Of a stretch of DNA of 64,000 nt, positions 9,949-21,899 are shown piece after piece. The stretch is taken from assembly GCF_010727125.1 (NCBI RefSeq), contig NZ_AP022564.1, positions 2,480,001-2,544,000 on the forward strand. Direction: 5' to 3'. Made by a program: the position numbers and the translations under genes. How positions within the stretch are numbered: position 1 is the stretch's first letter; each line of letters starts with the position of its first letter. The notes beneath the pieces are model-generated. The model had not been told where the DNA came from and did not search any database. It saw only the letters and a program-made list of their open reading frames with translations. This DNA comes from Mycolicibacter terrae. Lineage in GTDB: Bacteria; Actinomycetota; Actinomycetes; Mycobacteriales; Mycobacteriaceae.

Positions 9949-10070
9949 GCCGCCAAAGCCGCCCGGAATTAGAGCGCGGACGCGCGGCCGACAGCCCAGC
10001 CAACAGCAGTTCGGACGAATTGCCCGCCCCGGGTGGAGATCTACAACTACATAGCGTCATACTTGCGGAT

Positions 10071-10682
10071 GTGACGAGCGCTGTGGGGTCCTCGGGTACT
10101 GCCATTACGTCGCGTGTGCATTCGCTGAACCGTCCGAACATGGTCAGCGTCGGCACCATCGTGTGGCTGTCCAGTGAGTTGATGTTCTTTGCCGGGCTGT
10201 TCGCGATGTATTTCACGGCGCGGGCCCAGTCCGGTGGCGCCTGGCCGCCACCACCGACCGAGCTCAACCTGTGGCAGGCGGTCCCGGTGACGCTGGTGCT
10301 GATCGCGTCGTCGTTCACCTGCCAGATGGGCGTGTTCGCCGCCGAGCGCGGCGACGTGTTCGGGCTGCGCCGCTGGTATCTGCTGACCTTCGCCATGGGA
10401 CTGTTCTTCGTCTGCGGTCAGGCGTACGAGTACTACCACCTGATCATGCACGGCACCACCATTCCGTCGAGCTCCTACGGCAGCGTGTTCTACCTGACCA
10501 CCGGTTTCCACGGTCTGCACGTCATCGGCGGGTTGGTCGCGTTCATCTTCCTGATGGTGCGCACCACGATGAGCAAGTTCACCCCGGCCCAGGCCACCGC
10601 ATCGATCGTCGTGTCGTACTACTGGCACTTCGTCGACATCGTCTGGATCGCACTGTTCGCCACGATCTACTTCATCCGATGA
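10071..10682 (+). CDS. ctaE: Cytochrome c oxidase (aa3) subunit III
   Basis: 203 aa from GTG 10071, the same length as M. tuberculosis CtaE. It has five hydrophobic segments and family motifs [25 protein letters not shown] and [11 protein letters not shown], the last a hallmark of heme-copper oxidase subunit III. An upstream in-frame extension exists but is antisense to the trpD start and lacks family similarity. First gene of the ctaE-qcrC-qcrA-qcrB unit, which builds the cytochrome bcc-aa3 supercomplex of the inner membrane; its stop overlaps the qcrC start (ATGA). Confidence 0.95.
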   Translation: MTSAVGSSGTAITSRVHSLNRPNMVSVGTIVWLSSELMFFAGLFAMYFTARAQSGGAWPPPPTELNLWQAVPVTLVLIASSFTCQMGVFAAERGDVFGLRRWYLLTFAMGLFFVCGQAYEYYHLIMHGTTIPSSSYGSVFYLTTGFHGLHVIGGLVAFIFLMVRTTMSKFTPAQATASIVVSYYWHFVDIVWIALFATIYFIR

Positions 10683-11554
10683 GCAACCGCCCGATGAACA
10701 GGAGTGTCCGGTTGAAGACACCGAAGAAGTGGGCCCGACCTCGCCACCACGAATCTGTCGCCCGGCGGCGGCTGCGGCGTCGGTTGTCCGGCGGGCTGCT
10801 GCTGCTGGTCGCGCTGGCCATGGCCGGCGGGCTGGCCGCACTGCTCACGCCGACCCCGCAGGTGGCGGTCGCCGACGAATCGGCCTCGGCGCTGCTGCGC
10901 ACCGGTAAGCAGCTGTTCGACACCTCCTGTGTGAGCTGTCACGGCGCCAACCTGCAGGGTGAGCCCGGCCGCGGACCGAGCCTGATCGGTGTCGGCGAGG
11001 CCGCCGTGTACTTCCAGGTCTCCACCGGGCGGATGCCCGCGGCACGCGGTGAGGCCCAGGCCCCCCGCAAGTACCCGATGTTCGACGACAAGCAGATCGA
11101 CGCCCTGGGTGCCTACGTGCAGGCCAACGGCGGCGGTCCCACCGTCGTGCGCAACGCCGACGGCAGCATCGCGCAGGCGTCGCTGCGCGGCGACGACCTG
11201 GGCCGCGGCGGCGACCTCTTCCGGCTCAACTGCGCGTCCTGCCACAACTTCACCGGCCGAGGCGGCGCGCTGTCCTCGGGCAAGTACGCCCCCGACCTGG
11301 CGCCGGCCAACGAGCAGCAGATCCTGACCGCGATGCTGTCCGGCCCGCAGAACATGCCGCGCTTCTCCGACCGGCAGATCTCCATGGAGGAGAAGAAAGA
11401 CATCATCGCCTACGTCAGATCCGTTACCGAGGAACACGATCCGGGCGGCTACGGCCTCGGCGGATTCGGCCCGGCGCCGGAAGGCATGGTGATGTGGATT
11501 ATCGGGATGGTCGCTGCCATCGGCGCGGCTTTGTGGATCGGGGCACGCTCATGA
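10679..11554 (+). CDS. qcrC: Diheme cytochrome c subunit of the bcc complex
   Basis: 291 aa from the ATG at 10679 (ATGA overlap with ctaE). A second ATG at 10694 gives 286 aa and is also possible. A basic N-terminus and one transmembrane helix (about 38-57) precede two class I cytochrome c domains, each with CXXCH: C84/C87/H88 (CVSCH) and C185/C188/H189 (CASCH). A C-terminal anchor ([17 protein letters not shown]) holds it in the membrane. Two c-type hemes in one subunit replace the missing soluble cytochrome c and pass electrons straight to the aa3 oxidase in actinobacteria. Confidence 0.95.
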   Translation: MSNRPMNRSVRLKTPKKWARPRHHESVARRRLRRRLSGGLLLLVALAMAGGLAALLTPTPQVAVADESASALLRTGKQLFDTSCVSCHGANLQGEPGRGPSLIGVGEAAVYFQVSTGRMPAARGEAQAPRKYPMFDDKQIDALGAYVQANGGGPTVVRNADGSIAQASLRGDDLGRGGDLFRLNCASCHNFTGRGGALSSGKYAPDLAPANEQQILTAMLSGPQNMPRFSDRQISMEEKKDIIAYVRSVTEEHDPGGYGLGGFGPAPEGMVMWIIGMVAAIGAALWIGARS

Positions 11555-12723
11555 CCGATGTCAGCAAGGACACCACCGTCCCCGACGAGGCCCAGCTGGC
11601 CGCGATGAGCAATGACGAGCTGCTCGCTCTCGGCGGCCGCATCGACGGCGTGGAGACGATCTTCAAGGAGCCGCGCTGGCCGGTCGAAGGCACCCGCGCC
11701 GAGAAGCGCGCCGAGCGCAACGTCGCCGGCTGGTTTCTGGCCGCCGGCGGCTTCGGCTTCGCCCTGCTGCTGATCTTCCTGTTCTGGCCGTGGGAATACG
11801 CGCCGCTGGAGTCCCCGGACGGGTTCGCCTACTCGTTGGCCACTCCCCTGTACGGACTGACCTTCGGGCTCTCGGTGCTCTTCATCGGCATCGGCGCGGT
11901 GATGTTCGTCAAGAAGTTCATCCCCGAAGAGATCACCATCCAGGAGCGCCACGACGGCAGTTCCGCTGAGCTGGACCGCAAAACGGTGGGAGCCCAGCTG
12001 ACCGACGCGTTCGAGGGCTCGACGCTTCCGCGGCGCAAGCTGCTGGGCGCCTCGCTGGGCATCGGATTCGGCGCGTTCGGACTGGGCACCCTGGTTGCCG
12101 GGGCCGGCGGGCTCATCAAGAACCCGTGGAAGCCGGTCGTCGACACCGCCGAGGGCAAGAAGGCCATGCTGTGGACCTCGGGCTGGACCCCGCGCTATCA
12201 CGGCGAGACGATCTACCTGGCCCGGGCGACCGGCCACAGCACCAACTCACCGTTCGTCAAGATGCGCCCCGAGGACCTCGACGCCGGCGGCATGGAGACC
12301 GTCTTCCCGTGGCGGGAGTCCGACGGCGACGGCACCACCGAGGAATCGCGCGAGAAGCTCAACGAGATCATGATGGGCGTGCGCAACCCGGTGATGCTGA
12401 TCCGCATCCGGCCCGACGACATGCCCAAGGTGGTCAAGCGAGCGGGCCAGGAGAGCTTCAACTTCGGCGACTTCTTCGCCTACACGAAGATCTGCTCGCA
12501 CCTGGGTTGCCCGTCTTCCCTGTTCGAGCAGCAGACCTACCGGATTCTGTGCCCGTGCCACCAATCGCAGTTCGACGCGCTGCACTTCGCCAAGCCGGTC
12601 TTCGGCCCGGCGGCCCGCGCACTGGCACAGCTGCCCGTCACCATTGACGCCAACGGTTATCTGGTCGCCAACGGCGACTTCGTCGAACCTGTCGGACCGG
12701 CCTTCTGGGAGCGCACCTCATGA
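11551..12723 (+). CDS. qcrA: Rieske iron-sulfur subunit of the bcc complex
   Basis: 390 aa from ATG 11551 (ATGA overlap with qcrC). Three transmembrane segments lie in the first half, a feature of actinobacterial QcrA; the third follows RRKLLG, a twin-arginine-like signal. The Rieske domain carries CSHLGC (C315, H317, C320) and CPCH (C334, C336, H337): C315, H317, C334 and H337 should bind the 2Fe-2S cluster and C320/C336 form the disulfide. It takes electrons from menaquinol and delivers them to QcrC. Somewhat shorter than the roughly 429 residues I recall for M. tuberculosis, mainly at the N-terminus. Confidence 0.95.
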   Translation: MTDVSKDTTVPDEAQLAAMSNDELLALGGRIDGVETIFKEPRWPVEGTRAEKRAERNVAGWFLAAGGFGFALLLIFLFWPWEYAPLESPDGFAYSLATPLYGLTFGLSVLFIGIGAVMFVKKFIPEEITIQERHDGSSAELDRKTVGAQLTDAFEGSTLPRRKLLGASLGIGFGAFGLGTLVAGAGGLIKNPWKPVVDTAEGKKAMLWTSGWTPRYHGETIYLARATGHSTNSPFVKMRPEDLDAGGMETVFPWRESDGDGTTEESREKLNEIMMGVRNPVMLIRIRPDDMPKVVKRAGQESFNFGDFFAYTKICSHLGCPSSLFEQQTYRILCPCHQSQFDALHFAKPVFGPAARALAQLPVTIDANGYLVANGDFVEPVGPAFWERTS

Positions 12724-14351
12724 GCCCTGCAATCGGCGACCTGCTCGCCCGTCAAGCAGACGACATCGACACCCGTTACCACCCGGCGGCCGCACTGCGA
12801 CGCCAGTTCAACAAGGTCTTTCCGACGCACTGGTCGTTCCTGCTCGGTGAAATCGCGTTGTACAGCTTCATCATCCTGCTGCTGTCCGGCGTCTACCTGA
12901 CGCTGTTCTTCGACCCGTCGATGGCCGAGGTCATCTACCAGGGCGTCTACCAGCCGCTCAACGGCGTGCAGATGTCGCGCGCCTACGAGACGGCGCTGAA
13001 CATCTCCTTCGAGGTCCGCGGCGGACTGTTCGTCCGGCAGCTCCACCACTGGGCGGCGCTGATGTTCGCCGCGTCGATCATGGTGCACCTGGCGCGCATC
13101 TTCTTCACCGGTGCGTTCCGCCGGCCACGCGAGGCGAACTGGGTGATCGGGTCGCTGCTGCTGATCCTGGCCATGTTCGAGGGCTACTTCGGCTATTCGC
13201 TGCCCGACGACCTGTTGTCCGGCATCGGTATCCGCGCCGCGCTCTCGTCGATCACGCTGGGTATGCCGGTGATCGGCACCTGGCTGCACTGGGCGCTGTT
13301 CGGCGGCGACTTCCCGGGCACCATCCTGATCCCCCGGCTCTACGCCCTGCACATCCTGCTGCTCCCGGGCATCATCCTGGCCCTGATCGGCGTGCACCTG
13401 GCGCTGGTGTGGTTCCAGAAGCACACCCAGTTCCCCGGACCCGGACGCACCGAGAGCAACGTCGTCGGGGTGCGCGTGCTGCCGGTCTTCGCGATCAAGT
13501 CCGGCGCGTTCTTCGCGATGATCACCGGCATCCTCGGCTTGATGGGCGGCCTGCTGCAGATCAACGCGATCTGGAACCTGGGCCCCTACCGGCCTTCGCA
13601 GGTGTCGGCGGGCAGCCAGCCGGACTTCTACATGATGTGGACCGAGGGGCTGGCCCGGTTGTGGCCGGCGTGGGAGTTCTACTTCCTGGGCCACACCGTG
13701 CCCGGCCCGGTCGGCGTCGCGCTGATCATGGGTGCGGTCTTCACCCTGCTGATCATCTATCCGTTCCTGGAGAAGCGGTTCACCGGTGACTATGCACACC
13801 ACAACCTGCTCCAGCGCCCGCGCGACGCACCGGTCCGCACCGCGATCGGCGCCATGGCGATCAGCTTCTATTTGGTGCTGACCCTGGCCGCGATGAACGA
13901 CATCATCGCGTGGAAGTTCCACATCTCCCTGAATGCGACGACCTGGATCGGCCGCATCGGGATGGTGATCCTGCCGCCGCTGATCTTCTTCGCCACCTAC
14001 CGGTGGTGCATCGGCCTGCAGCGCAGTGACCGTGAGGTGCTCGAGCACGGCATCGAGACCGGCATCATCAAACGGCTTCCGCACGGCGCCTACATCGAGC
14101 TGCACCAGCCGCTGGGACCGGTCGACGAACACGGCCACCCGATTCCGCTGGAATACGCCGGCGCGGCGCTGCCCAAGAGGATGAACAAGCTGGGGTCGGC
14201 CGGCTCCCCCGGCCGGGGCAGCTTCCTGACCGCCGACCCGACTTCCGAGGACGCCGCGCTCAACGAGGCCGCGCACGCCAGCGAGCGGCGTGCGCTGACC
14301 GCGCTGGCCGAGCGTCAGGACGGCAACGGCAACGGCGACGGCCAGCACTGA
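12720..14351 (+). CDS. qcrB: Cytochrome b subunit of the bcc complex
   Basis: 543 aa from ATG 12720 (ATGA overlap with qcrA). Multi-spanning cytochrome b with heme-ligand histidines in [11 protein letters not shown] and in the later helix containing [11 protein letters not shown], and the Qo-site region typical of the actinobacterial protein. It oxidises menaquinol and contributes to proton translocation; it is the target of Q203-type inhibitors in M. tuberculosis. A hydrophilic C-terminal tail of about 90 residues, rich in Glu, Arg and Asn-Gly, extends past the membrane part. Last clear gene of the unit. Confidence 0.95.
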   Translation: MSPAIGDLLARQADDIDTRYHPAAALRRQFNKVFPTHWSFLLGEIALYSFIILLLSGVYLTLFFDPSMAEVIYQGVYQPLNGVQMSRAYETALNISFEVRGGLFVRQLHHWAALMFAASIMVHLARIFFTGAFRRPREANWVIGSLLLILAMFEGYFGYSLPDDLLSGIGIRAALSSITLGMPVIGTWLHWALFGGDFPGTILIPRLYALHILLLPGIILALIGVHLALVWFQKHTQFPGPGRTESNVVGVRVLPVFAIKSGAFFAMITGILGLMGGLLQINAIWNLGPYRPSQVSAGSQPDFYMMWTEGLARLWPAWEFYFLGHTVPGPVGVALIMGAVFTLLIIYPFLEKRFTGDYAHHNLLQRPRDAPVRTAIGAMAISFYLVLTLAAMNDIIAWKFHISLNATTWIGRIGMVILPPLIFFATYRWCIGLQRSDREVLEHGIETGIIKRLPHGAYIELHQPLGPVDEHGHPIPLEYAGAALPKRMNKLGSAGSPGRGSFLTADPTSEDAALNEAAHASERRALTALAERQDGNGNGDGQH

Positions 14352-14514
14352 CCCGCGCCGGTCAGGCGACCTGCGCAGCCTGCTGCGCGGGCTACCGGTC
14401 CTGCTAGGTTCCGCGCCGGAGTTCAATCCGGCGCGAGCCCCCGACGATCCGGTCGAGCTGTTCACCCGGTGGCTTCTGCATGCCCTCGACAGCGGCGTCG
14501 CGGAACCGCACGCC

Positions 14515-15021
14515 ATGACGGTGTCGACGGTGTCGGGGGCGGCCGGGTCGCGACCGTCGGCGCGGGTGCTGATCCTCAAGGACCTCGACAGTGCCGGTTG
14601 GCATTTCGCGGTCAGCTCACTGAGCCGCAAGGGCGCCGAGCTCGCGCGCAATCCGGCTGTGGCGCTGACGTTTTACTGGCCCGCGCTGGGCCGCCAGGTC
14701 AGGGTCGAGGGCATCGCGCAGGCCGACCCGGCACCGGTGGCCGCCGAGGACTTCCTGGCCCGCTCCGAGGGCGCCCGGACGATGGCGCTGACCGGGCGCC
14801 AGAGTGAGCCCTACTGCGATCCCGCCGAGATCGGTGAGGCGTTGGCGAAGGCCCGCCTGGAACTCGAACGGTCCCCCGGACTGGTTCCCGCCGACTGGGT
14901 GTCGTATGCGGTGTGGGCCGACACGGTCGAATTCTGGCAGTCGGATCCGGATCGCCGGCACCGCAGACTGCGTTACGAACGCGACGGCGCGGGTTGGTCG
15001 ACGACCCCGCTCTGGCCCTAA
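14515..15021 (+). CDS. Pyridoxamine 5'-phosphate oxidase family protein, 5' end uncertain
   Basis: From the first canonical start (ATG 14515) 168 aa. FMN-binding elements RVLILKDLDSAGWHF and SRKGAELARNPAVALTFYW match the PNPOx split-barrel fold. Upstream of the ATG, the same open frame codes for residues that belong to the family N-terminus (DLRSLLRGLPVL near 14368, then DDPVELFTRWLLHALDSG), but between the frame's last stop (14296-14298) and 14515 there is no ATG, GTG or TTG. Either a non-canonical start is used close to the qcrB stop, or the gene is 5'-damaged. M. tuberculosis has no such gene at this place as far as I recall. Confidence 0.7.
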   Translation: MTVSTVSGAAGSRPSARVLILKDLDSAGWHFAVSSLSRKGAELARNPAVALTFYWPALGRQVRVEGIAQADPAPVAAEDFLARSEGARTMALTGRQSEPYCDPAEIGEALAKARLELERSPGLVPADWVSYAVWADTVEFWQSDPDRRHRRLRYERDGAGWSTTPLWP

Positions 15022-15029
15022 GAGCGGCG

Positions 15030-15662
15030 TCAGCCGAACCGGGACGGCAGTTCCAGCACCTCGCCGAGACGGCGCAGGTACAGCCACGGGATCACCGGCA
15101 TGGCCAAGGTGATCGCCCCGGCCAACCCGTAGCAGACCCACGAGCCGGTGTCCTTGCCGACCGCCATCAAGTAAGTCGCGGCCGCCACGACGGTCAGTGC
15201 GCCGCCGACGGCGCTGGCGAGCACCGTGACGCCGCGCAGCAGCACCCGGTCCACCTGGGTCTGGTTCGGCAGCGCCTGGCGCTCGGGGGCCGACCGCCGG
15301 CCTGGGGCGTCGAATCCGCGTTGCGGCAGCGGCGCATTCGGCCGCACCGGCGACCCGGCGCGAGGCGCGACGCCGGCCGGCCGCGGAGGCGGGCCGGAGG
15401 GGCGGGCGCGCAGCAGTACCGGAATGGCGGCCAGGATGACCAGCGCGGAGACACCGATGACGATGTACAGCAGGCCGTTGTGCGAATCCTTCGCCGGCTG
15501 GTGAAAGCCCCGCCCGAGGTCGACGAGCGCGACCGTCGCCGCCACACTCATGCCCAACAGCGTCAGCCAGATCGCGGCACAGACACCGAGCAGTACCCGG
15601 TCCACCACCTCCGGGGACTGCCCGGGGTGGACGAATCGGTCTGCCATGTTTCTGCCGGCCAT
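15030..15662 (-). CDS. Membrane protein of the Rv2197c family (DUF2561)
   Basis: 210 aa from ATG 15662; a second ATG 15 bases on would fit too. Four hydrophobic segments: two near the N-terminus (about 20-48 and 63-85) and two near the C-terminus (about 140-165 and 170-195), separated by a Pro/Arg-rich cytoplasmic-type loop. Position and topology match Rv2197c. Its ATG shares one base with the mmpS3 stop (TGATG), so the two are probably translationally coupled. Function unknown. Confidence 0.8.
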   Translation of the reverse strand: MAGRNMADRFVHPGQSPEVVDRVLLGVCAAIWLTLLGMSVAATVALVDLGRGFHQPAKDSHNGLLYIVIGVSALVILAAIPVLLRARPSGPPPRPAGVAPRAGSPVRPNAPLPQRGFDAPGRRSAPERQALPNQTQVDRVLLRGVTVLASAVGGALTVVAAATYLMAVGKDTGSWVCYGLAGAITLAMPVIPWLYLRRLGEVLELPSRFG

Positions 15663-16537
15663 CAGCAGCTCGTCGCCGGCGCGTCGTTGCTGTTGGATGA
15701 CAGCACCCTACCGTCACTGCTGGTGATCGAACAGTTGAGTTTGCTCAGCCGCAGCATGCTGGACGCCTCCACCGAGCCGATCTCCGACTGGGAGATCGGC
15801 GTCAATGTCAGCGACCAGGGGATGTAGGCGTTGCGCTGGGTCCGGCGTTGCCCGGAGGCGTCGACGTAGGTGATCGTGATCTGGTCGAACGGCGCCTTGG
15901 TGCCGGTCACCGAATAGGTCACCTGCATCGGCTTGGCCTGGGTGGTCGTGGTGGGCTCCGTTGTCGCAGTGGATGGTTCGGGAGAGGGAGACTCCGCCGG
16001 CGGCGGTGGCGGTGGCGGCGGGGCCTCCTCACTCGACGGTGGCGGCGGCGGGGGCTCCTCGCTGGACGGCGGCGGGGGCGGTGGTGGCGGCGTGGTCGGG
16101 TTGCTGGTCCTGGTGATCTCGTCCTGCACCGGCGGCTGCGAGACGGTGGTTCTCGTGGTGTCCGGTGTGGCCAGGTCGTTGGTCTCGGAGCGGGCGAACA
16201 GCAGCGCCACCGAGACCACCAGGGAGACCGCGGCGATGATCACGGTGACACCGACCACCCAGGGCCAGCGCGGCGTCTTGGCGTGCGGATCCGGCTCGTC
16301 GGGGGTGTCGAAGTTGTCGTAGTCGTACAACCGCGGGTCCACCGGCACGTAGGGACCGCTCAAGAACTGCTCGGACTCGGGGGCCGAATAGGCCTGGGAG
16401 TAGGCGGTGTTGTCCGGTGACGCGCCGGGCGTGGGCGCGGCCACCTCGTCAATCGCCGGGATGTCCGCGTCTCCGGCTGCGCCCGACACGGGGTCCTCGT
16501 CTCCAGAGCCCGCCTCCGGGGGATTCGGCCCGCTCAT
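15662..16537 (-). CDS. mmpS3: MmpS3 family membrane protein
   Basis: 291 aa. A soluble acidic N-terminal half is followed by one transmembrane helix (about 93-114, [20 protein letters not shown]), then a low-complexity spacer of Pro and Glu/Ser runs, and a C-terminal MmpS-type beta-rich domain ([23 protein letters not shown]). MmpS proteins elsewhere partner MmpL lipid transporters, but MmpS3 has no MmpL beside it here or in M. tuberculosis. The domain would face the periplasm. The Pro-rich spacer length is likely variable between strains. Confidence 0.9.
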   Translation of the reverse strand: MSGPNPPEAGSGDEDPVSGAAGDADIPAIDEVAAPTPGASPDNTAYSQAYSAPESEQFLSGPYVPVDPRLYDYDNFDTPDEPDPHAKTPRWPWVVGVTVIIAAVSLVVSVALLFARSETNDLATPDTTRTTVSQPPVQDEITRTSNPTTPPPPPPPPSSEEPPPPPPSSEEAPPPPPPPPAESPSPEPSTATTEPTTTTQAKPMQVTYSVTGTKAPFDQITITYVDASGQRRTQRNAYIPWSLTLTPISQSEIGSVEASSMLRLSKLNCSITSSDGRVLSSNSNDAPATSC

Positions 16538-16668
16538 TCCCGCCTATCCTGTTCCAACCGCAGCGCTCACGCGCGCCACACCCACCACGGTCGATAAAAC
16601 CGCCGCTGGTCATTGTGCACCGGCAACCCTACCCAAAGGGGTCGACACGGCGGTGCGTGCGGACCGGC

Positions 16669-17088
16669 TCAGTGTTTCTCGGGGCCGATGTAGTACTCGA
16701 AGACCAGCCCGGCCACACTCGACAACACCATCGCCACCCCGGCCGCGATCAGCCACGGGAGCCACAACGCGATCCCCACAGCGGCCACCGATCCCGACAG
16801 CGCGATCAGGATCGGCCACCAGCTGTGCGGGCTGAAGAAGCCCAGTTCCCCGGCGCCGTCACTGATTTCGGCCGCCTCGTAGTCCTCGGGGCGGGTGTCC
16901 AGCCGGCGTGCCACGAACCGGAAGAAGGTGGCCACGATCAGGGCCATCACCCCGGTCAGCACCAGCGCCGTGGTGCCGGCCCACTCGACTCCGCCGGTGG
17001 CGAACAGGGTCGTCAGTACGGCGTAGACCACCCCGACCACCACGAAGAAGGTGGCCACGAACTCGAACAGCCTGGATTCGATGCGCAT
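16669..17088 (-). CDS. ctaF: Cytochrome c oxidase subunit IV, actinobacterial type
   Basis: 139 aa with four hydrophobic segments, starting [10 protein letters not shown] and containing [14 protein letters not shown], the pattern of actinobacterial CtaF (Rv2199c). It is a small structural subunit of the aa3 oxidase within the bcc-aa3 supercomplex. It starts 12 bases after the ctaC stop and so forms a ctaC-ctaF unit; mmpS3 follows 131 bases on. Confidence 0.93.
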   Translation of the reverse strand: MRIESRLFEFVATFFVVVGVVYAVLTTLFATGGVEWAGTTALVLTGVMALIVATFFRFVARRLDTRPEDYEAAEISDGAGELGFFSPHSWWPILIALSGSVAAVGIALWLPWLIAAGVAMVLSSVAGLVFEYYIGPEKH

Positions 17089-17100
17089 GAGGTTGTGTCC

Positions 17101-18159
17101 CTACTTGTTGCTGGCTTCGGGGGCTAGCAGGCCGCGGCGACTGTCGAATGGGCGCGTGGTGACGGCCAGCGGCTCCTGCTTGATCGCCTCCAGCGCCTCG
17201 GCGTTGCTCTTCCCGGCGATCCGCTGACCCAGGTAGGCCTTGAAGTCGTTGGGCGAGACCACCCGGACCTCGAAGTTCATCATGGCGTGATAGGTGCCGC
17301 ACATCTCCGCGCAGTGGCCGACGAACGCCCCCTCCTTCTGGATCTCAGAGACCTGGAAGGTGTTGACCTGGTTGTTGCGCTCGGGCCAGGCGATGACGTC
17401 CCGCTTGAACAGGAACTCCGGCACCCAGAAGGAGTGGATGACGTCGGCGGAGTTCAACACGAACTCGATGCGCTTGCCGCTGGGCACCACCAGCACCGGG
17501 ATCTCGTTGGTGGTACCGAGCGTCTCGACCCTGTCGAAGTTGAGGTAGGTCCGGTCGTCGGTGTTGAGTCCGCGGACCGGTCCGACCAGCTCCTCGCCGT
17601 GCTTGTCGACGCCTTCGGGCTTGGAGGCCATCGCCTCTTTGCGCTGCTGGTCGGCGCCCTCGTAGCTCAGCGTGCCGTCGCGGAAGTTGACCTTCTGGTA
17701 GCCGAACTTCCAGTTCCACTGGAAGGCGGTGACGTCGACGACCACCTCGGGGTCGGGGTCGTGGTGCAGCATCTTCTCCTGAACGACGACGGTGAAGTAG
17801 AAGATCACCGCGATGGCCAGGAACGGCAGGACGGTGAGCCCGAGCTCCAGGGGCATGTTGTAGCCGAACTGGCGCGGCAGTTCGGTGTCGGTCGCCTTCT
17901 TGCGGTGGAAGAGCGTCGCCCAGAAGATCATTCCCCAGACGATCCCGCCGATCACGACGGAGGCGATCACCATGCCGAGCCACAGCTTGTAGTTGGCCTC
18001 GGCCTCCGGGGTGATGCCTTTGGGCCAGCCGAAGCCGACCACGTCGGTCCAGTCGTAGCTACAGCCGCTGAGCGTCACCGTCAGCAGGCCGAGCACGCCG
18101 GCACCCGCCAGCGGTCGAAGCAGACGGCTAAGCACAACGCCCTGCCCGCGGCGTGTCAC
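17101..18159 (-). CDS. ctaC: Cytochrome c oxidase subunit II, lipoprotein precursor
   Basis: 352 aa from GTG 18159, preceded by a strong GAGGAGG ribosome-binding site. A lipobox LSGC gives a lipidated Cys33 after signal cleavage. Two transmembrane helices follow, then the CuA cupredoxin domain with the ligand set near the C-terminus in HSFWVPEF and [14 protein letters not shown]. An insertion rich in charged residues (about 180-240) is typical of the actinobacterial protein. It accepts electrons from QcrC and passes them to subunit I. Longer frames upstream overlap asnB's promoter and lack a signal peptide. Confidence 0.95.
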   Translation of the reverse strand: MTRRGQGVVLSRLLRPLAGAGVLGLLTVTLSGCSYDWTDVVGFGWPKGITPEAEANYKLWLGMVIASVVIGGIVWGMIFWATLFHRKKATDTELPRQFGYNMPLELGLTVLPFLAIAVIFYFTVVVQEKMLHHDPDPEVVVDVTAFQWNWKFGYQKVNFRDGTLSYEGADQQRKEAMASKPEGVDKHGEELVGPVRGLNTDDRTYLNFDRVETLGTTNEIPVLVVPSGKRIEFVLNSADVIHSFWVPEFLFKRDVIAWPERNNQVNTFQVSEIQKEGAFVGHCAEMCGTYHAMMNFEVRVVSPNDFKAYLGQRIAGKSNAEALEAIKQEPLAVTTRPFDSRRGLLAPEASNK

Positions 18160-18353
18160 GTTGGTGCCTCCTCGAGTCACAGACCGGGCCGGCGCGGAAC
18201 CGGCGGAGCAGTCGAATACTACGCAGCGTAGACCACCCGGATCGCCGGCGTTCGCGAGACCTGCCGGTTGGCCGGCCCGCTGCTCCGGCCCTCCGGTCAT
18301 GTCCCGGCCCTGCGCAGGCCCGGGCCGATGCCGGTGCGGCATACTGGGACCCG

Positions 18354-20333
18354 ATGTGTGGACTGCTGGCCTTCGTGTGTGCCCCGGCCGGCACCGGCGA
18401 CCCGGGCGCGGTCCCCGACATCGACCCCGCCGACCTCACCGCCGTAGCCGCCAGGGTCGAACACGCGGCGCACCTGATGCGCCATCGAGGGCCCGACGAA
18501 CTGGGCACCTGGACCGGCGACGGCATCGCCCTCGGTTTCAACCGGCTCTCGATCATCGACATCGAACATTCGCATCAGCCGCTGCGCTGGGGGCCCGCCG
18601 ACCAGCCGGACCGCTACGTGCTGGTGTTCAACGGGGAGATCTACAACTACCTCGAACTGCGCCAGGAACTGGCGGCGTCTCACGGCGCGGTCTTCGCCAC
18701 CGACGGCGACGGGGAGGCGATCGTCGCCGGCTACCACTACTGGGGCCCCGACGTGCTGCCGCGACTGCGCGGCATGTTCGCCTTCGTGCTGTGGGACACG
18801 CTTCGTGGTGAGCTGTTCTGCGCCCGCGACCCGTTCGGGATCAAGCCGCTGTTCATGGCCGGCGGGCCGGGCGGCACGGCGGTGGGCAGCGAGAAGAAGT
18901 CGCTGCTGGACATGGCCGACCTGGTGGGGTTCGACACCGGCGACGGCGGTATCGACCAGCGCGCGCTGCAGCACTACACGGTGCTGCAGTACGTGCCCGA
19001 ACCCGAAACACTGCACCGCGGGGTGCGCCGGCTGGAGTCGGGATGCTGGGCGCGGATCAGCCCGGATCGGCAGACCCCCGAGATCACTCGCTACTTCACA
19101 CCGCGATTCGACGCCACGCCGATCACCCGCGACACCGAACAGGCCCGCTACGACGAGATCACCGCGGTGCTCGAGGACTCGGTGGCCAAGCACATGCGAG
19201 CCGACGTCACGGTCGGGGCGTTTCTGTCCGGGGGGATCGACTCCACCGCGATCGCCGCGCTGGCGATGCGGCACAACCCCAAGCTGATCACCTTCACCAC
19301 CGGCTTCGAGCGGGAGGGTTTCTCCGAGGTCGACGTGGCCGCCGCGTCCGCCGAGGCGATCGGCGCCCGGCATGTGGTCAAGGTGGTCAGCCCGGCCGAA
19401 TTCGTCGCCGCGCTGCCCGAGATCGTCTGGTACCTCGACGACCCGGTCGCCGACCCGGCCCTGGTCCCGCTGTACTTCATCGCCCGCGAAGCCCGCAAGC
19501 ACGTCAAAGTGGTGCTCTCCGGGGAAGGCGCCGACGAGTTGTTCGGCGGCTACACGATCTACCGCGAGCCGTTGTCGCTGCGGCCGTTCAACTACCTGCC
19601 CGCCCCGGTGCGCCGGTCGATGGGCAAGGTGTCCAAGCCGCTTCCCGACGGAATGCGCGGCAAGAGCCTGCTGCACCGCGGATCGCTGACCCTGGAGGAG
19701 CGCTACTACGGCAACGCGCGCAGCTTCTCCGACGAGCAGCTGCGGGCCGTACTGCCCGGTTTCTCCCCGGACTGGACCCACACCGACGTCACCGCACCGC
19801 TGTACGCCGAATCGGCGGGCTGGGATCCGGTGGCCCGCATGCAGCACATCGACCTGTTCACCTGGCTGCGGGGCGACATCCTGGTCAAGGCGGACAAGAT
19901 GACGATGGCCAATTCGCTGGAGCTGCGGGTGCCGTTTCTGGATCCCGAGGTGTTCGCGGTGGCTTCGAAGCTGCCGGTGTCGGCCAAGATCACCCGAACC
20001 ACCACCAAGTACGCGCTGCGGCGTGCGCTGGAGCCGATCATCCCCGCCCACGTGCTGCACCGCCCCAAGCTCGGCTTCCCGGTGCCGTTGCGGCACTGGC
20101 TGCGCGCCGGTGAGCTGGTGGAGTGGGCCTACGCCACGGTGGCCGCTACCGGCGCAGATCACCTGATCGACGTCGCCGCGGTGCGCGCGATGCTCGACGA
20201 ACACCGCACCGGGACCGCCGATCACAGCCGCCGGTTGTGGACCATGCTGATCTTCATGCTGTGGCACGCGATCTTCGTCGAGCACTCCGTGGTGCCCGCC
20301 ATCAGCGAGCCGGCCTACCCGGTGCAGTTGTGA
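18354..20333 (+). CDS. asnB: Glutamine-hydrolysing asparagine synthetase
   Basis: 659 aa. The start ATG 18354 gives Cys2 (MCGLLAF), the N-terminal nucleophile of class II glutamine amidotransferases, which fixes the start; longer frames are excluded. The glutaminase domain includes [17 protein letters not shown] and DGDGEA. The synthetase domain has the ATP-pyrophosphatase loop [11 protein letters not shown] near residue 290. It converts aspartate, glutamine and ATP to asparagine; in mycobacteria AsnB (Rv2201) also affects amidation-related antibiotic resistance. Divergent from ctaC with about 194 bases between starts. Confidence 0.95.
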   Translation: MCGLLAFVCAPAGTGDPGAVPDIDPADLTAVAARVEHAAHLMRHRGPDELGTWTGDGIALGFNRLSIIDIEHSHQPLRWGPADQPDRYVLVFNGEIYNYLELRQELAASHGAVFATDGDGEAIVAGYHYWGPDVLPRLRGMFAFVLWDTLRGELFCARDPFGIKPLFMAGGPGGTAVGSEKKSLLDMADLVGFDTGDGGIDQRALQHYTVLQYVPEPETLHRGVRRLESGCWARISPDRQTPEITRYFTPRFDATPITRDTEQARYDEITAVLEDSVAKHMRADVTVGAFLSGGIDSTAIAALAMRHNPKLITFTTGFEREGFSEVDVAAASAEAIGARHVVKVVSPAEFVAALPEIVWYLDDPVADPALVPLYFIAREARKHVKVVLSGEGADELFGGYTIYREPLSLRPFNYLPAPVRRSMGKVSKPLPDGMRGKSLLHRGSLTLEERYYGNARSFSDEQLRAVLPGFSPDWTHTDVTAPLYAESAGWDPVARMQHIDLFTWLRGDILVKADKMTMANSLELRVPFLDPEVFAVASKLPVSAKITRTTTKYALRRALEPIIPAHVLHRPKLGFPVPLRHWLRAGELVEWAYATVAATGADHLIDVAAVRAMLDEHRTGTADHSRRLWTMLIFMLWHAIFVEHSVVPAISEPAYPVQL

Positions 20334-20351
20334 ACCGCCGGCGGGGCTGAG

Positions 20352-21329
<978 letters not shown>

Positions 21330-21447
21330 CTATCCCCCTCGTGTGTTCACCGTGGACCTGAAGTGGGTTCCCACGGTAGCGGTCGGTCGAACCCTGTCCG
21401 TCGCCGGGCAGCGCCAAGCCGTCGGGTCAAGGGGCGGTGCTAGGTGG

Positions 21448-21804
21448 TCAGTTGAATGAGTCGCCGCACGAGCACGAGCCGCCGGCGTTGGGGTTCTCGA
21501 TGGTGAAGCCCTGCTTGTCGATCTGGTCGGCGTACCCGATCTCCGCACCCTGCAGGTAGGGGGCGCTCATCCGATCGACGGCCAGTTTCACCCCGTTGAA
21601 CTCGGTGATCACGTCACCGTCGAGGCTGCGGTCGTCGAAGAACAGGTTGTAGCGCAGGCCCGCACAGCCGCCCGGTTGCACCGAGATGCGCAGCGTCAGG
21701 TCGTCGCGGCCTTCTTGGGCCAGCAGCGACTTGACCTTGGCCGCGGCTTCATCGGTCAAGACCACGCCGTGAGCCTCGGTGATCGACTGATCCTGAACAG
21801 TCAT
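21448..21804 (-). CDS. A-type iron-sulfur cluster carrier (HesB/IscA/ErpA family), Rv2204c-like
   Basis: 118 aa with the three conserved cysteines of A-type carriers: one in VQPGGCAGLRYN and two in the C-terminal GGSCSCGDSF. Such proteins receive clusters from the SUF scaffold and insert them into targets, which in this window could include LipA and the Rieske protein. Start ATG 21804. M. tuberculosis has Rv2203 between this gene and adoK on the other strand; here the 121-base gap has no room for it. Confidence 0.92.
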   Translation of the reverse strand: MTVQDQSITEAHGVVLTDEAAAKVKSLLAQEGRDDLTLRISVQPGGCAGLRYNLFFDDRSLDGDVITEFNGVKLAVDRMSAPYLQGAEIGYADQIDKQGFTIENPNAGGSCSCGDSFN

Positions 21805-21899
21805 TGCGTCTCCCTATTACGGTTGATTCGGGGCGGGCTCGCCTCTGCTCGAGGCGTCGAAACCCACCGTCACAACGATACCTTGCGCCGACGTGTTCC

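Noticed and set aside
10033..10048. 16-base match GGAGATCTACAACTAC between the ctaE leader and asnB (about 18643)
   Set aside because: In asnB it encodes conserved EIYNY; one such match is expected by chance in 64 kb of biased sequence.
12657..14651. 664-codon minus-strand frame opposite qcrB
   Set aside because: Antisense shadow of a well-conserved cytochrome b gene, rich in Arg, Gln and His with no domain.
18297..20285. 662-codon minus-strand frame opposite asnB
   Set aside because: Antisense shadow of a clear asparagine synthetase.
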